A stretch of DNA of 64,000 nucleotides from Diphasiastrum complanatum (lineage: Eukaryota > Streptophyta > Lycopodiopsida > Lycopodiales > Lycopodiaceae). The stretch spans positions 72,752,857 to 72,816,856 of the forward strand of contig CM055092.1 in the NCBI GenBank assembly GCA_029204225.1. Reading direction: 5' to 3'. The first letter of the stretch is position 1, and the number at the start of each line of letters is the position of its first letter. Under the pieces are notes generated by a model. It ran no database searches. It was not told the DNA's origin and saw nothing but the letters and a program-made list of their open reading frames with translations. Made by a program: the position numbers and the translations under genes. Below, piece after piece: positions 20,830 to 32,499 of this stretch.

Positions 20830-22089
20830 CCTCGGCACTCTGCCGGTTTAGTAGAGCGTTTTATTTGTCTGCCTTTGTTGGATGAGGTAGGTGGTGACGT
20901 CCTCCATAAAGTTGAGGTGGTCCAATTTCTTCAAGTCTTTTGGCATGTGAAGAGACTTGTGGGAGCCCTGCAGCCAATCTTGATCGACCCATGTTTAGAA
21001 TCGGCATGTCCATGGATCACCCTGAAGCGCAGCTCGATAATAGACATGAGCTATTGATAGTTGATCTTTGATTTTGTCTAAAGGTAGCGCCTTATTAACA
21101 TCGAAGAATATGGATGGGAGAAAATTGTCCCATTTAGTTTCGATCCCCATCAGATGTTCCAAGTCTCGGGAGTAATGGCTACCATGCGGATTGTTGGATC
21201 AGGGCAATTTATATATTGGTTGGCGAACGTGGTGAGAGCCCTTCTGGCATCTACATCCGTAGTCCACCCATATTCTGATGGTATTACCGACCAATTGAAA
21301 TTCTGCAGCGTGATCTTGTCCAGAGGGGTGCCGCATTCCGCCCATTTGGATCTTCGTGGACATGGCAGGAAGTGCACGTTCACCCGTAATTATTGTGGAC
21401 TCGTCACATAGGCCCTGATGGCCGCAGGGTCTCTTTCAAACAACTGCTGATGTCACTCTGGTTGTGGTTGGAGGGCGGGTAATACTTGCAGTTCCTTGGC
21501 CTTGATTGTCTGAGCAGAAAACGATATCTGCCAGCCGCCTCTTGATGACTCGTGGGGATACTTTGATAGAAATTCGTTGATTTTCTTTTCCACGGACTTT
21601 GGTCTTCGAAAGGCCCGGCTGACAGATATTGTGCGCGAACCTCTGGATGATGTGGCTTGGCTTTGGCTGGTAGTTGCGCCTTGGCCCTGGTCTCGCGTCT
21701 CAGTAGTCGTATCCGTCTGCCCTTGGTCCTGGCCTTCGGACCCTTGATCTTGTTGAAATCCCCCTGCTGCCTGCTGGCTCTGGTCTTGGCTTGTACTGGC
21801 CTGTGCAGCGTCAAAAGTAGGTGGCAGTGGAATTACCACGGGGTGGGTTGGGCCTTCGTTTCCATGAATTTCTGGCAGGCCTTGAGGGCTTGCTTGGCCT
21901 GGGCGAGCTCATGCGTTATTTGTTGAACTCCGCCTGGTAGCTGTTTAAGGTTTGGCTATAAACCTGCACCTGACGCTGTAAAAGATTCATTTCTGATTGA
22001 GAAAGCGGCCTTGAGTTGAGCTAACCAGACGAGCTTTTCCTCTTGTAGGGCTTTGACCTCCGTCCCTAAGCACATATTCTCTGCTTCCA
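20830..22089 (-). pseudogene. Retrotransposon ORF3, second half (coiled coil, Gln-rich, domain B)
   Basis: Read on minus from the breakpoint: a coiled-coil continuation (LEAENMCLGTEVKALQEEKL, near 22,088-22,030), a Gln/Ser/Thr-rich region (21,840-21,620), then domain B (21,610-21,000) with ALQPQPE, NWSVIPSEYGWTTDVD, RALTTFANQYINCPDP, and in a shifted frame GIETKWDNFLPSIFFDVNKA and KIKDQLSIAHVYYRA. Domain B matches the copy at 2,330-1,750. Several stops and frameshifts are present. It ends shortly before the 3' LTR, as the last coding part of the element should. Unknown function. Confidence 0.6.
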
Positions 22090-22552
22090 AAAGGTAATGG
22101 CCACTGTCGGATCTATCATAGACGATCCAGACGCAGTGATGCGATTGCTTACAAGCTTGCCAAGCTCATACGACAGCTGGGTGATGATCATCACGACACA
22201 TCCAGAGCTAACTCTTTCAAGAGTCATCACAATGTTGTTGTAGGAAGACATGCGGAGGAACGAAGCCTCTAGTTCCTCAGCTGATTCTCACGCTTTGTAC
22301 ACCAACAAGAGCACAAGTAAGCAGAAGAAGAAGAAGAAAATCCCGAAGCAATCAAAGCAAGACCAGAAACCAGCACAGCACAAAGAACAGTCGAATCCAC
22401 AGACAAAGAAGAAGTTGTTCTGTAGATACTACAAACGAAACAACCATGAAATTCAAGACTATCGGATACTGCAACAAAGAACAACAACAAGGGACAGTCG
22501 AATCAAGAAGCTCTACAGCTCATTCAAGAAGCAGATCATGATACCTTCATGA
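22090..22552 (+). pseudogene. Ty1/copia gag, C-terminal half
   Basis: Begins at the inversion breakpoint in the middle of the UBN2 domain (MATVGSIIDDPDAVMRLL, then TSLPSSYDSWVMIITTHPEL), then RRNEASSSSADSHALYTNK and a Lys-rich region. The nucleocapsid knuckle is damaged: CRYYKRNNHEIQDYR has Tyr at two Cys positions. It is the direct continuation of the half at 13,118-12,785. Confidence 0.75.
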
Positions 22553-22607
22553 CTAGAGCTCAGTACATGCAAATAAAAGTTTACTTTGGCATTATAGACT
22601 TGGTCAC

Positions 22608-23711
22608 TTGAATCATGCTGCTATACAACAAATGTCTAAACATTCTATTGTTCTTGATCTAGACTATCCTAGTGATAAAGTCAGGTCACCTGTCTGTCAA
22701 GACCTTTTAGTTGGTAAACAGACTAGGAAACCATTTAGATCAAGCCATCAGCATATTATTAGAGGATTGTTAGACGTTGTGCATTCAGACATTTGTGGCC
22801 TGATAAAAAATTCTTCTATGAAGGATGCAAAGTACTTTATAACTTCTATCGATGAATTCTCCATAATGACTATGGTGTACTTTATCAAGACTGATAAATC
22901 AGAAGCTTTGAATTGCTTCAGAATCTTCAAGGAGCGTGCTAAAAAGGAGACTAGAAGGACGATCAAGGCCTTAAGGTCAAACAATGGTGGAGAGTACATC
23001 TCTACTGAATTTAAGGAGCACTACCAGAGCCAAGACATTGAGCAACAATTCATCACTCCTCACAGTCCTCAGTCAAATGGCTTAGTTGAGAGGAAGAAGC
23101 ATACTCTGGTTGAATCAGCTAAATGTATGCTAGCGCATGCATCGCTACCCAAGAGATTCTGGGCCGAAGCTATCTCCACTGCAGCTTACGTCCAGAACAG
23201 ATGTTCGACCAAGGCCCTCTCAAGCAAAACACCCCATGAGATGTGGACAGCCTTTTGTGAAGAACTTAAGAGTGTTCGGATGCGTTGCCTACGCACAGAT
23301 TTGAAAGACACGAGGAAGAAATTTGACTTCCAAGGTCTCAAAACCATCCTGATTGGATATACTTCATCTGATAACACATACAAGCTATATGATTCCGATA
23401 CACAGCAAATCTTATACAGTCGTGATACAGTCTTTATCAAAGATCAGTTTGTCAACATCAAAGTCAAAGATATTTTTCCAGGAGAACCTTTAATACCTAC
23501 CATTGACTTGACTATCCGAGCTTCTGGCTCAAGCGTGTCCATTGTCGACCCACTATTCGACAACAAATCAGACGAAGACATGGCTGCTACCGAGCAACAA
23601 GTCCCAGGAGTGGTTCATCAGTTGATTCCTCCTAGAAGATCAAGCCGAGTGCGCACACAGCCTGTTGAAAATTGTCACTTCTCACTTGACATTGGTTATT
23701 GTAAATATTGA
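22608..23711 (+). pseudogene. Ty1/copia integrase region
   Basis: A 367-codon frame covering GAG-pre-integrase remnants, the integrase core and its C-terminal extension. First Asp is in VHSDICG. The second catalytic Asp, normally in SDNGGEY, is Asn (SNNGGEY). The Glu in NGLVERKKHTLVE is kept. It continues through FWAEAISTAAY and KTPHEMW to the linker PPRRSSRVRTQP. Gag-protease between 22,552 and 22,608 is deleted. The frame ends where an LTR-like sequence is inserted. Confidence 0.8.
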
Positions 23712-23738
23712 TCAAACATTATAATAATGTTGATGATC

Positions 23739-24460
23739 TGATTTCACACGTGTGGAGCCTGTTCTCACATGTGAAAGGATATACTTTTCATACTTGTATA
23801 TATCTAAATTGCTTTTGTATCAATCTAGTTAGTGTGAACATGATATGACTAGTTTTTAGTCAAGTTGACTAGTCACCTAGAAATTAGCTTTTCCTTGCAT
23901 GTGCATGAGTAAATGCTCCCACATGGCAAGTGGATGTTCACACGTGTGTATAGAGTACTAGAAGATAAGAGTTGACCATTTTCCTTAGATCCTATTTTGT
24001 AGGGAATATTCCTATATTTTAGGAGACTAGCTTTTTGAATTTTAGCCATATTCTAGAAGGTCAACTTTGGATAAGGATCAAGGATGAATCAAATGGATAG
24101 ATCTGAGTGATGTGGCACTCTTCACACGTGTGAAGACCTGCTGGATTGTACTAGACTCATGGATGTACTTGATCCATAAAAGGATCATCATTTTGCTAAG
24201 AAGATTGATGAGACTTTTGCATTCTACACTTTTGTGAGGTTTCTAGTCATTTATCTTGTGATTTCTATGAATGATTGCTATCTAGAATTATTGTACTTGT
24301 TGTTTCAGGTGCAAGCCGTACTGTGGATAGTACTCAAGCCTCCTTCACTAATTAATGATGTGTTGATCCATTGCTCTTGCTTAAATCCAAGTGTAGTGAA
24401 TCTAGATCAAGATCTAATGTGTAGAACTTGATAGATCCATTGATTAAGCAACCAATAACT
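23739..24460 (+). mobile_element. LTR-like insertion inside copia pol
   Basis: About 720 bp of non-coding sequence separate the integrase linker from the reverse transcriptase. It starts like the dispersed family (TGATTTCACACGTGTGGAG) and shares blocks with 18,840-19,340. TCACACGTGTGAAG palindromes recur at 23,746, 23,940 and 24,123. A solo LTR is the likeliest explanation. No target duplication was found. Confidence 0.45.
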
Positions 24461-24464
24461 CTCT

Positions 24465-25742
24465 ATGATTGTAAAGTACAATCATTATTGTCCTAAAAAC
24501 TGTAAATTTATCAAGCCCACAAGGTATACTCCTGAGTCTGCATGTCTCTTGATACAGGAATCACCAACAATTGAAGAGTCACTTAGCCAACCAGACTCTT
24601 ATCTCTGGAGAGAAGCTATGGACAGAGAGTATTCCTCTCTGATCAAGAACCAAATGTGGTCACTAGTCGAAGCTCCTATTGGCTACAATATCATTGATTG
24701 CAAATGGAACTTTAAGATCAAGTACAATGCCAATGGAACAATTGATCGAAGGAAGGCAAGACTGGTAGTACGAGGATTCACTCATATCCCAAACGTCGAC
24801 TACAGTGAGACTTTTAGTCCAGTAGTCAAGCATTCATCGATCCAAGCCCTCCTATCATATACTGCAGCTGCCGACCTTGAGGTGCATCAACTTGATGTGC
24901 AAATAGCTTATCTGAATGGAGTTATACAAGAAGACATCTACATGATCCAGCCTAAAGGATACATTCTGGAAGGTATGAAGAATCATGTCTGTAAACTCCA
25001 TAAGGCACTTTATGGCTTGAAACAGTCTGCCAAAGCTGGGTTTCAAAGGATCAACACATTCCTCATTGAACAAGGTTTCCATCCAAGCACTACTGATTGC
25101 AACGTCTATTCCAAGTCAGTGCGGCAATCCTTCATTATCATCACCTTATACATGGATGATACGTTGTTTTTCAGCAACAATACCAATTTGGTCAAAGATT
25201 CTAAACAGATGTTGTTTTCAGAGTTTGACATGACTGATCTGGACGAAGCTCACTTCTGTCTGGGCATTCAGATCCACAAAGACAGAGCGAGAGAATTGAT
25301 CTATATCACTCAACAAAGGTATCTTCACAATGTTCTTGATAGATACAATCTAATAAATTGTAAGTTAGCTCACTCACCGATGGATCCAGGCCTGCGTTTG
25401 TCAAAGGACCAATGTCCCCAGACCAAGCAGGAAGAAGAGCAGATGAGAGAGTATCTTTATCGATCGATACTTGGATCTCTCATGTACGCAATGATCTGTA
25501 CAAGACCTGACATCTCTTTTGCAGTAAGCTCACTCATCAAAATATATGGCTAATCTTGGCATTACCCATTGGAAGGCTCTCATGAGGGTCATGAGGTATA
25601 TTCGAGCTACCATGGACCAGTGCATCTGCTATGGAGAAGTCAGCAACGGCAATCTTCATCAGCTCAGTGGATATTCTGATGCAAGTTGGAGAGGAGAGTA
25701 GACAATCATAAGTCCACATCTGGATTTACATTCTTGTATGCA
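24465..25742 (+). pseudogene. Ty1/copia reverse transcriptase and start of RNase H
   Basis: Reverse transcriptase copies element RNA to DNA. Present are the N-terminal WREAMDREYSSLIKNQMWSL, then KWNFKIKYNANG, the first catalytic Asp in HQLDVQIAYLNG, LYGLKQSAKA and the active site LYMDDTLFF. RNase H starts after a frameshift near 25,535 (YSDASWRGE at about 25,673) and is cut off at about 25,742 after STSGFTFLYACN, where unrelated sequence begins. No 3' LTR was found. Confidence 0.85.
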
Positions 25743-25764
25743 TGTAATCTCCCTTAGGGAAGAT

Positions 25765-26290
25765 TCAAATGGAATCATTAATCCCATTTGTTTAAAGATG
25801 AATTCCTTGAGCTCCACCCATGCCAAAATGGACGTCATGTACAACAATATGTTGCAATTTTTGCCGAGGCCGGATGGGGCCACTGTAAATAGCCACCTGG
25901 AGACTCTTGATGCAGGAGTAAGTACTTCCAATCAGGTATCTGATAAGCAATTTAATTTGTTTTTTTTTTTTAGAGTGCACAACTAACCTATTATACCTTT
26001 TGTGATTGAAGTCAGCTCAGCAAGATGATGGACACAACTGTGGTTGGTTCTCCATCCGCAATATACAGGACTTCTTAGAGTGGATCATGCAATCTGGGGC
26101 TCTAGATATACGAGAGGTAAATAGATTAGTTAATGGTCTAACTATGTTATTTGCGATTTGGTTTCTGATAAGCCAATTGACCCGGTTATTTTGGATTTGC
26201 AGTATAAATGTCGAGCATTTACAATGAATGAGATATATGAGTTTCGTCAACAAATGTTGGTGAACTTATTATCTCATGCAACACCTGTGA
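25765..26290 (+). pseudogene. Ulp1-like C48 cysteine protease fragment with introns
   Basis: Ulp1-type proteases remove SUMO, and relatives are carried by some plant DNA transposons. Three exon-like pieces join in frame: to 25,935 (KMNSLSSTHAKMDVMYNNML, donor GTATCTG); 26,012-26,116 (QQDDGHNCGWFSIRNIQDFL, donor GTAAATAG); and from 26,213 (FTMNEIYEFRQQMLVNLLSH). Gln six residues before Cys-Gly matches the oxyanion Gln and catalytic Cys of the family. The His-Asp part and the N-terminal region are missing. It lies against the truncated copia RNase H on one side and an LTR-like repeat on the other, so it is a gene fragment, either from a host gene or a transposon such as a MULE. Confidence 0.5.
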
Positions 26291-26940
26291 AGTTTTTAGC
26301 ACGTGTGAACTTCACCACACACCCTACAGGATCTTACTGAGGTGTTGTGATTGCACAAGATTGATTAAAGAACAGTATGCTTGAAAAATCTAAGGCAAGA
26401 GCACAATGGCATACATCTGATGAAAAAATCTAACTCCTCACTATGAGAAATGAATGTCAGAAATAATTCTAAGTGTTCAGTATGGGAAAAACGGGCTGCT
26501 CTCGTGTAGAGAGAGAAAATCAATCATAGAAAACTCGGGTAGAGAGAGAGTGAGTCCAAAACACCAAAATCTCAATATTCACAATATGGCAAAACATGCC
26601 AAACTTTTTCTACATGAGAGAGACTCGCATTCCTATAGTGGAGTTGCATGAAAAGTCCACTTAACTAAACTAATTCATCTACCAGAGATCCACATGTGTA
26701 ACTGCATGTATGGATGTTGCATGTACTGCATGTCAACTCATAAAACTGCCTAGACATGTGTAGATCACAGAAACCACTTTGCATGTTACATGCACTGATT
26801 GCATGTGGCTTGCATGCATACAGTGTGACATTGCATGCTATCTAAACTTCTGCATGTCATCAAAATTGAACCTATCTAACTCAAATCCGAGCTACACTAG
26901 AAGGATATGTGCTCAATTCACACACCTTTTATGTACAACA
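26290..26940. repeat. Dispersed LTR-like repeat, copy with GCATG-rich tail
   Basis: 26,290-26,560 matches 29,940-30,300 in order (TTGTGATTGCACAA, AAGGCAAGAGCAC, then CTCGGGTAGAGAGAGA). 26,690-26,870 holds about ten GCATG motifs (for example TGCATGTATGGATGTTGCATG is the pattern near 26,703). Confidence 0.5.
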
Positions 26941-26946
26941 TGAAAT

Positions 26947-29303
26947 TTAGTGGAAATCACCATGGACATGGCCCCAAACTCGAGATAAGCTTCTGATCTC
27001 CATAGCGATAAGGTAATGGACTAGGCCTAAATCAGTCACCTCAAACTCTGATGAAAATAGAGATTTCGTTTCCTGTAATAACTGATTTGAATTGCTGATA
27101 ATTAAGAAATCATCAACGTATAATGCTATTATAACATAGCTTGACCCTTTACGCTTGAGATATACATTAGAATCTGCGGAACAGAAAATAAAATTGTGCT
27201 GCAACAAGTAACAATTTATTCTATCATACCAGGCCCTCGGATCTTGCTTCCGGCCATATAATACCTTATGTAATTTACATACTAGATGCTCCTTGTCTTG
27301 AAGGACGTAACCTTCTGCTTGATAGATGAACACATCTTCTTGTATATATCCATGTAGGAATGTCGTCTAGACGTCCATTTGGTGAATGTCTAGATCTTCT
27401 ACAGCAGCTATAGCCAATAGGGTGCGAATAGACTGATGCTTTACACTGGACTAAAGGTCTCAGTGTAGTCTATCCCATATACTTGTTCAAATCCTTTAAC
27501 CACCAGTCTAACTTTCCATTTGGATATTGATCCATCTGGTTTAAGCTTTAGCTTAAAGATCCACTTGGAGTCAATTGGATTTACACCTGTAGGAGGATTG
27601 ATAAGACTCCAGGTCTTGTTCTTCATTAGAGACTAATACTCAGCATTCATGACAGCTTTCCATTTGTCTGCATCAGGCATTGACAGTGCTTCTACAACAG
27701 TGGCAGGTTCATCATAATTGATGAATGTCTGAGGGGTAAAATGATCAGGTTGTTGTCGTTGTCTTGCAAATCTTCTAACTGCAGGTGCTTGAGTAGACGA
27801 TTCTCCTTGGTGAATGATTGGGATCGTAGCATCTTTGGTTGAAAAATCATAGGTCTAGGCCCATCAACGATAAGTGGAGCTGTTGGGATGAACTCCGTTG
27901 TTTGAACAGTCGTAGGTCGTTGCCTATCGATGGAGGATGGAACTGCTATGGCATGCTCTTGCATTGGCTGCTTCTGCTTGAAATCGTGATAGTTGTCTTC
28001 AAGGAAGACAACGTCGCGACTGACTGAGATCTGGCCCATAACAACATCGTATACACGATATGCTTTGTGTGATATTGAATAGCCGATGAAGATGTTTTTG
28101 CAACTTACTGAGTCCAGTTTCTTCCTCAGATCAGACGGTACTTGTGCATAGCAGAGACATCCGAAAATACGTAGATGTTTCAAGCTTGGTTTATAGCCAT
28201 AATAGGCTTCAAACAATGTCGGAATCAACTGCTTTAGTGCTAGAGTAATTCTACAGATAGCAGGCTGTAGAGATCGCTTCTGCCCAAAAGGTTTGAGGCA
28301 AATGTGCGTTGATTATCATGGATCGTGCAGCTTCCAACAATGTGCGGTTCTTCCGTTCAGCTACTCCGTTCTGTTGTGGAGTATAGCTCGTAGTAAACTT
28401 ATGGTGCACGCCACATATAGATAGGTAGTCCTTCATTTCATTTTATAAGTTCTCTCCCCCTGAATCAGACCACCATAGGGCCTTGATTCTCTGACCAATC
28501 TGATTCTCAACATATTGCTTAAATTCCTTGAAGCTATTGAACGCTTTTGACTTGTTCTTTATGAACATTATTCTGGTAAATCGGGAGTAGTCATCAATGA
28601 ATGTAATAAAATACAGAGCTTGACCTAATGAAGGTATGCTCATAGGACATCGAAAGGTCCACAAATATCTGAGTGTATTAGTTTTAGGAGCTCTATTTCT
28701 CTTAACGAATCCTTGGTGAAAGGTGTTCGTGTTGCCTTTGTTGCATGCATCACAGGGTGTCAGATTTGCATCTTTAACGTTTACTCCTATGAATGTGCCA
28801 TTCTGACTTACTTTGTATAGCGCCATTGGGTTCATGTGACATAGTCTTTTATGCCACAGGGAGATTGATTCATGGGTTTGATGAGCTTGCTCTGTCGGTA
28901 GGTGTACCTTCAGACGATATAGGTTGCCTCTGTGTCTGTCTTGTGTGATGAGAGTACTGGTGCTGGCATCAATGACATTGCATGTTTCATCTGTGAATGT
29001 CACATGCATTAGGGCATCAGCTATCCTTGCTACAGATAGAAGATCCTTTTGTAAGGTAGGTACGTATAGGACATCATCAAGTCTTTTGTCTCTGCCATTG
29101 TTGTACAATCATAATGCGCCAGTTCTGTTCACTTGATGTTGCGCATCTTCCGATATGATGTATTTGGATGAATCTGTTTGTCGAAAGTCAGCTATCATGT
29201 GTCTTGTTGTCACAAAATGTGGCGTGGCACCCGAATCAAGAACAACTTCTTGAATGTCGGTTTGTGATGTAGCATATGTGAAAAATTCAACTAGTTTGAT
29301 CAT
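26947..29303 (-). pseudogene. Ty1/copia remnant, protease to reverse transcriptase
   Basis: Minus strand, in order: protease with intact triad (VVLDSGATPHF near 29,245), GAG-pre-integrase (LWHKRLCHMNP near 28,860), integrase (first Asp in HSDICG, displaced by a one-base frameshift near 28,660; second Asp in SDSGGE; NGVAERKNRTLLEAARSM near 28,370), and reverse transcriptase (KWIFKLKLKPDGSI, then LYVDDFLII). It ends in mid-RT at about 26,985. Gag, RNase H and LTRs are absent. Stops and frameshifts separate five pieces. It differs in sequence from the other copia elements here. Confidence 0.8.
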
Positions 29304-29309
29304 ATTTGC

Positions 29310-29935
29310 TATATTTTCATATTTGGCATATTGAGGCCAACTTTGTTTTTAGATTTAGAGATTGACTTTTCAAAGTTCATTAGTCTAAATGTCATTTGGA
29401 TAAACACTTTTTGAAAGTGTGAGTTTGAGTATATTCAAATTTGAATATTGGGTACTTTGAATCTAGACCCAAAAATAGTAGGGTTAGCATTTTGGAGGGA
29501 AAGCCAAGTGGCCAAATAGGTTTTGGACCTGTTATAAAAGAATGTAACTCGTGGAGAGAGTGATCTTCTCTCTTGTCTATCTCATTTCATGCTTATACAT
29601 GGCTCTCTTGGGTTCTACTATCCATTGATGGACTATGTTTGTGATTGCATGCAATTCTATGTGTAGAATGATCTATATTTGTTATTTTTGGATCCACACT
29701 TATGAAATATAGTAGCTTGCTAGTTTTGTATGGAAAACAACAACATTTTATCATTTCGGTGTATTCTTTATGTATCTTGTCTAAGCAATAGCGTTGTCAC
29801 TAAGTAGAAAAAATAACTTTCTATTCTCCTATCCTACTCAACCCTTGATTTGGTCCTTGCAAGTAAAATACAATTTTTACCGACCATCATGAAATTGCAT
29901 CAATTGTGAACAACTCAACGTCAAGTGGCTCATCA
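29310..29935 (+). other. LTR-like non-coding stretch with TATA box
   Basis: No coding signal. GTTATAAAAGAATG at about 29,532 is a good TATA box, followed by a pyrimidine-rich leader (TCTTCTCTCTTGTC). It could be a fragment of an LTR; ends and duplicates were not found. Confidence 0.3.
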
Positions 29936-29939
29936 TGTA

Positions 29940-30300
29940 TCTTAATGATGCTGGAATTTCACACGTGTGGGAGTACCCTAATGTGTGATAATGATCTCCT
30001 AAGACTTTGTGATTGCACAAAGATCAAGTGTAGATTGATAATCAAGATCTATCTCTCAATTCTAAGGCAAGAGCACATTTCTACATGCATAAAATCATCA
30101 AGCAAGTACATACACACGTGTGGAGACAAGTACTTGAAAAAAAAAACTAAGTATGAAAAGTCTTTGCTCTCGGGTATGGAGAGAATCCAACAAACAAGCC
30201 TCGGGTAGAGAGAGAATGCAAAATAGGCTAGAAATGTAAATCACACTTTTACTCTCAAAAACTCAAGTACATAATGAACTAAACAAGCCCTCTAATAGGA
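29940..30300. repeat. Dispersed LTR-like repeat, third copy
   Basis: Starts TGCTGGAATTTCACACGTGTGG and shares with 17,959-18,245 the ordered blocks ATAATGATCTCCTAAG and CAAGTACATACACACGTG, and with 26,290-26,560 the CTCGGGTAGAGAGAGA block. Confidence 0.5.
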
Positions 30301-31829
30301 TCTCGAGGTACTTTTTTCTTGATGTGGTTGTCATAATGGATCTAAACGAAGCCTTCGGTTGTATTAATTGTGATTCTAGTAGCAATAAATCACTATTCAA
30401 ATTTTTTTAAATTGATTTGATTCGATTTATAGTTCCAAGAAAATGTTTGTTCTTTTGAAAAATTTTCATAACAATTGCACAAGCCTTCTTGCTTGCCTGT
30501 TGCCTATGTGTTCCCCTCTTCATCATTACAATTGCACAATTGGACAAGCCTTCTTTTGAAGATGACAATTGGTGACACAAAGGGCACAAACATCTACTTG
30601 ACTATATATTTATCAACAATAACAAGATGTATTCTGTGAAAAATCAAAAAGTCATCTATGTTGAGTTTAGGAGTTTGGTAGAGTTTTCTATATCCATCTA
30701 TGTGTGAGTAGGTGATAGGGCCAATTTTGGCTTAGGAGGCAAAATAGTCAAATACACTTGTAAACCCATGATTTGGCCAAAAGTAGGACATGAGGTAGCT
30801 CGAGCTAGTTAGGCTTGCTACATTTGTTGAGTTGTGATTGGGTTAGTTACACCACTCATGAGTTGTCTTGGAATGTTGGGTCCAATAAAAAAAGAGATAT
30901 CTATCATTTTGGTCCAATCAAATTTGACGACACATAAGTCACTCATTTAGAGGAGGAAAAATAGGGGTCCCTTTAAGAGTGGTATCAATGTTGAATATGA
31001 CAATGAAAACATTGCCCTTTGAGTCTTGACAAAGGCAGATTCCTTGAGATGAAGTCAAGAACATATGGGGCTAGGCAATCTTATTGAGTAGTTTATATAT
31101 AAGGTGTTGAGCACTTCAAGGATACTAAAGTAGTTGTCGAGGTTAGGTCGACTTTTTCAGATAAATATGATCAATCCTCGTTGATTTCTAGAATAAGGGG
31201 TAGTAGTGAAAGTGGAGGACTGGATGATGTCAAGAATATCAAGTTTACAATAGTCCCAAAAATCTAGAAAAAATCCAAGCATGGTTCCATCCAATTAAAA
31301 ACCCTCCCGTCTTCAAAATCAGACTAAGGGAACCTTCAATTTCCTCAAGAGTGTTAAGGATTATTGTGAGAGATTCTAGCCTCAAGGGAAAGAGAATCAT
31401 TTACGTTGCAAACGTCTTCAAGACTATCTATTTGGATTCGAACACAAATATTGAGGTAAGATCTAATTCTAGGCATGGGGACTGGATGTAAAAGACACTA
31501 GGCATGGGAACTGGATACAGATTTAAGTCAATAGTGTTCAAAGTTTTAAACAATATTTCTTTCAAAAATCTTAATATTATGCCAAAAACAATGTAAGGTA
31601 TTTGCTTCTCATGTACCAAAAATGTCATTTCAAGTTCAACACGCATCCATAGAGCAGGTCGCTTTTGAGATCACCATGGTAACTTACAACTAGTGCATCA
31701 AAGCTAACAAACACATATATAATCATGTACTTGTCAAGTAACATTCTCTAATAAAATTTTGGACATGAAATATTATGTACATGGCTATTCATATCACTTC
31801 CATAGGTGTTGCAAATTCATATATACATA

Positions 31830-31867
<38 letters not shown>

Positions 31868-32190
31868 CAATGCCTAAGGATGCTCATTTTGGATCGCTAG
31901 TAAAAAAAAAATATAATATATATTGTATGTATTGTATGATTCTATATATATATCATATAAACAATACATAAATGAGTATAATGTTTTTGGCCCTAAAAAC
32001 GAAAAAAAAAAAATCAAAACTCTAAGTTGTTTGCTAACCCACATTTATAAAATTCATTCATTCAGGCTCAGAAGAGTAAAAAATAATAATGGAAGTCCTA
32101 GCTGACAAAAAAACTTCAATATCTGCTATGTTTATGTTGTCCAGAAAAAGTACAGGATCTATAAACCTTTATACATCAGAATCATAAGCG
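30300..32190. other. No recognisable gene
   Basis: AT-rich sequence without coding signal in either strand. The only feature is the (TG) microsatellite at 31,834-31,865. Confidence 0.35.
31834..31865. repeat. (TG)16 microsatellite
   Basis: Sixteen uninterrupted TG dinucleotides preceded by an ATATACATATACA stretch. Confidence 0.95.
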
Positions 32191-32194
32191 GTGA

Positions 32195-32219
32195 ATGTAA
32201 TGAGCCAAGTCCATAACTC
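32195..32219. repeat. Possible gypsy LTR end, low copy
   Basis: TGTAATGAGCCAAGTCCATAACT at 32,195 recurs with one mismatch at 36,307 (TGTAACGAGCCAAGTCCATA). On minus both read ...TTACA followed by TTC(A/G)CCGC. They bracket the minus-strand gypsy gag-protease remnant and may be the ends of its two LTRs. Similarity stops after about 25-35 bp. Confidence 0.35.
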
Positions 32220-32499
32220 TCCCCTGCAAAAAAACAAAGCCCTCCACCGGCTAGCAAGCATAATGACTATCTAAAACAATAATGTAAGCATGCTAAATAC
32301 TGAAAAATTACGAACTAATGGAAATACTGATGGAGAGGACATAAGTCATCACAACAGATACCCCAAAAGCATCATAACTGTGTAAAGCAAGTACTAAGCA
32401 AATACGACAATAAAGAATAGTCATAGCTAGCCGAATCATGAAGCAGAGGGAACATCTACAATGACATCTGTAGTAGAGGAGAGAACTAAAGCCATGAGG

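Noticed and set aside
31923-32105. Small plus frame after the TG repeat
   Set aside because: AT-rich low-complexity sequence with no coding character.
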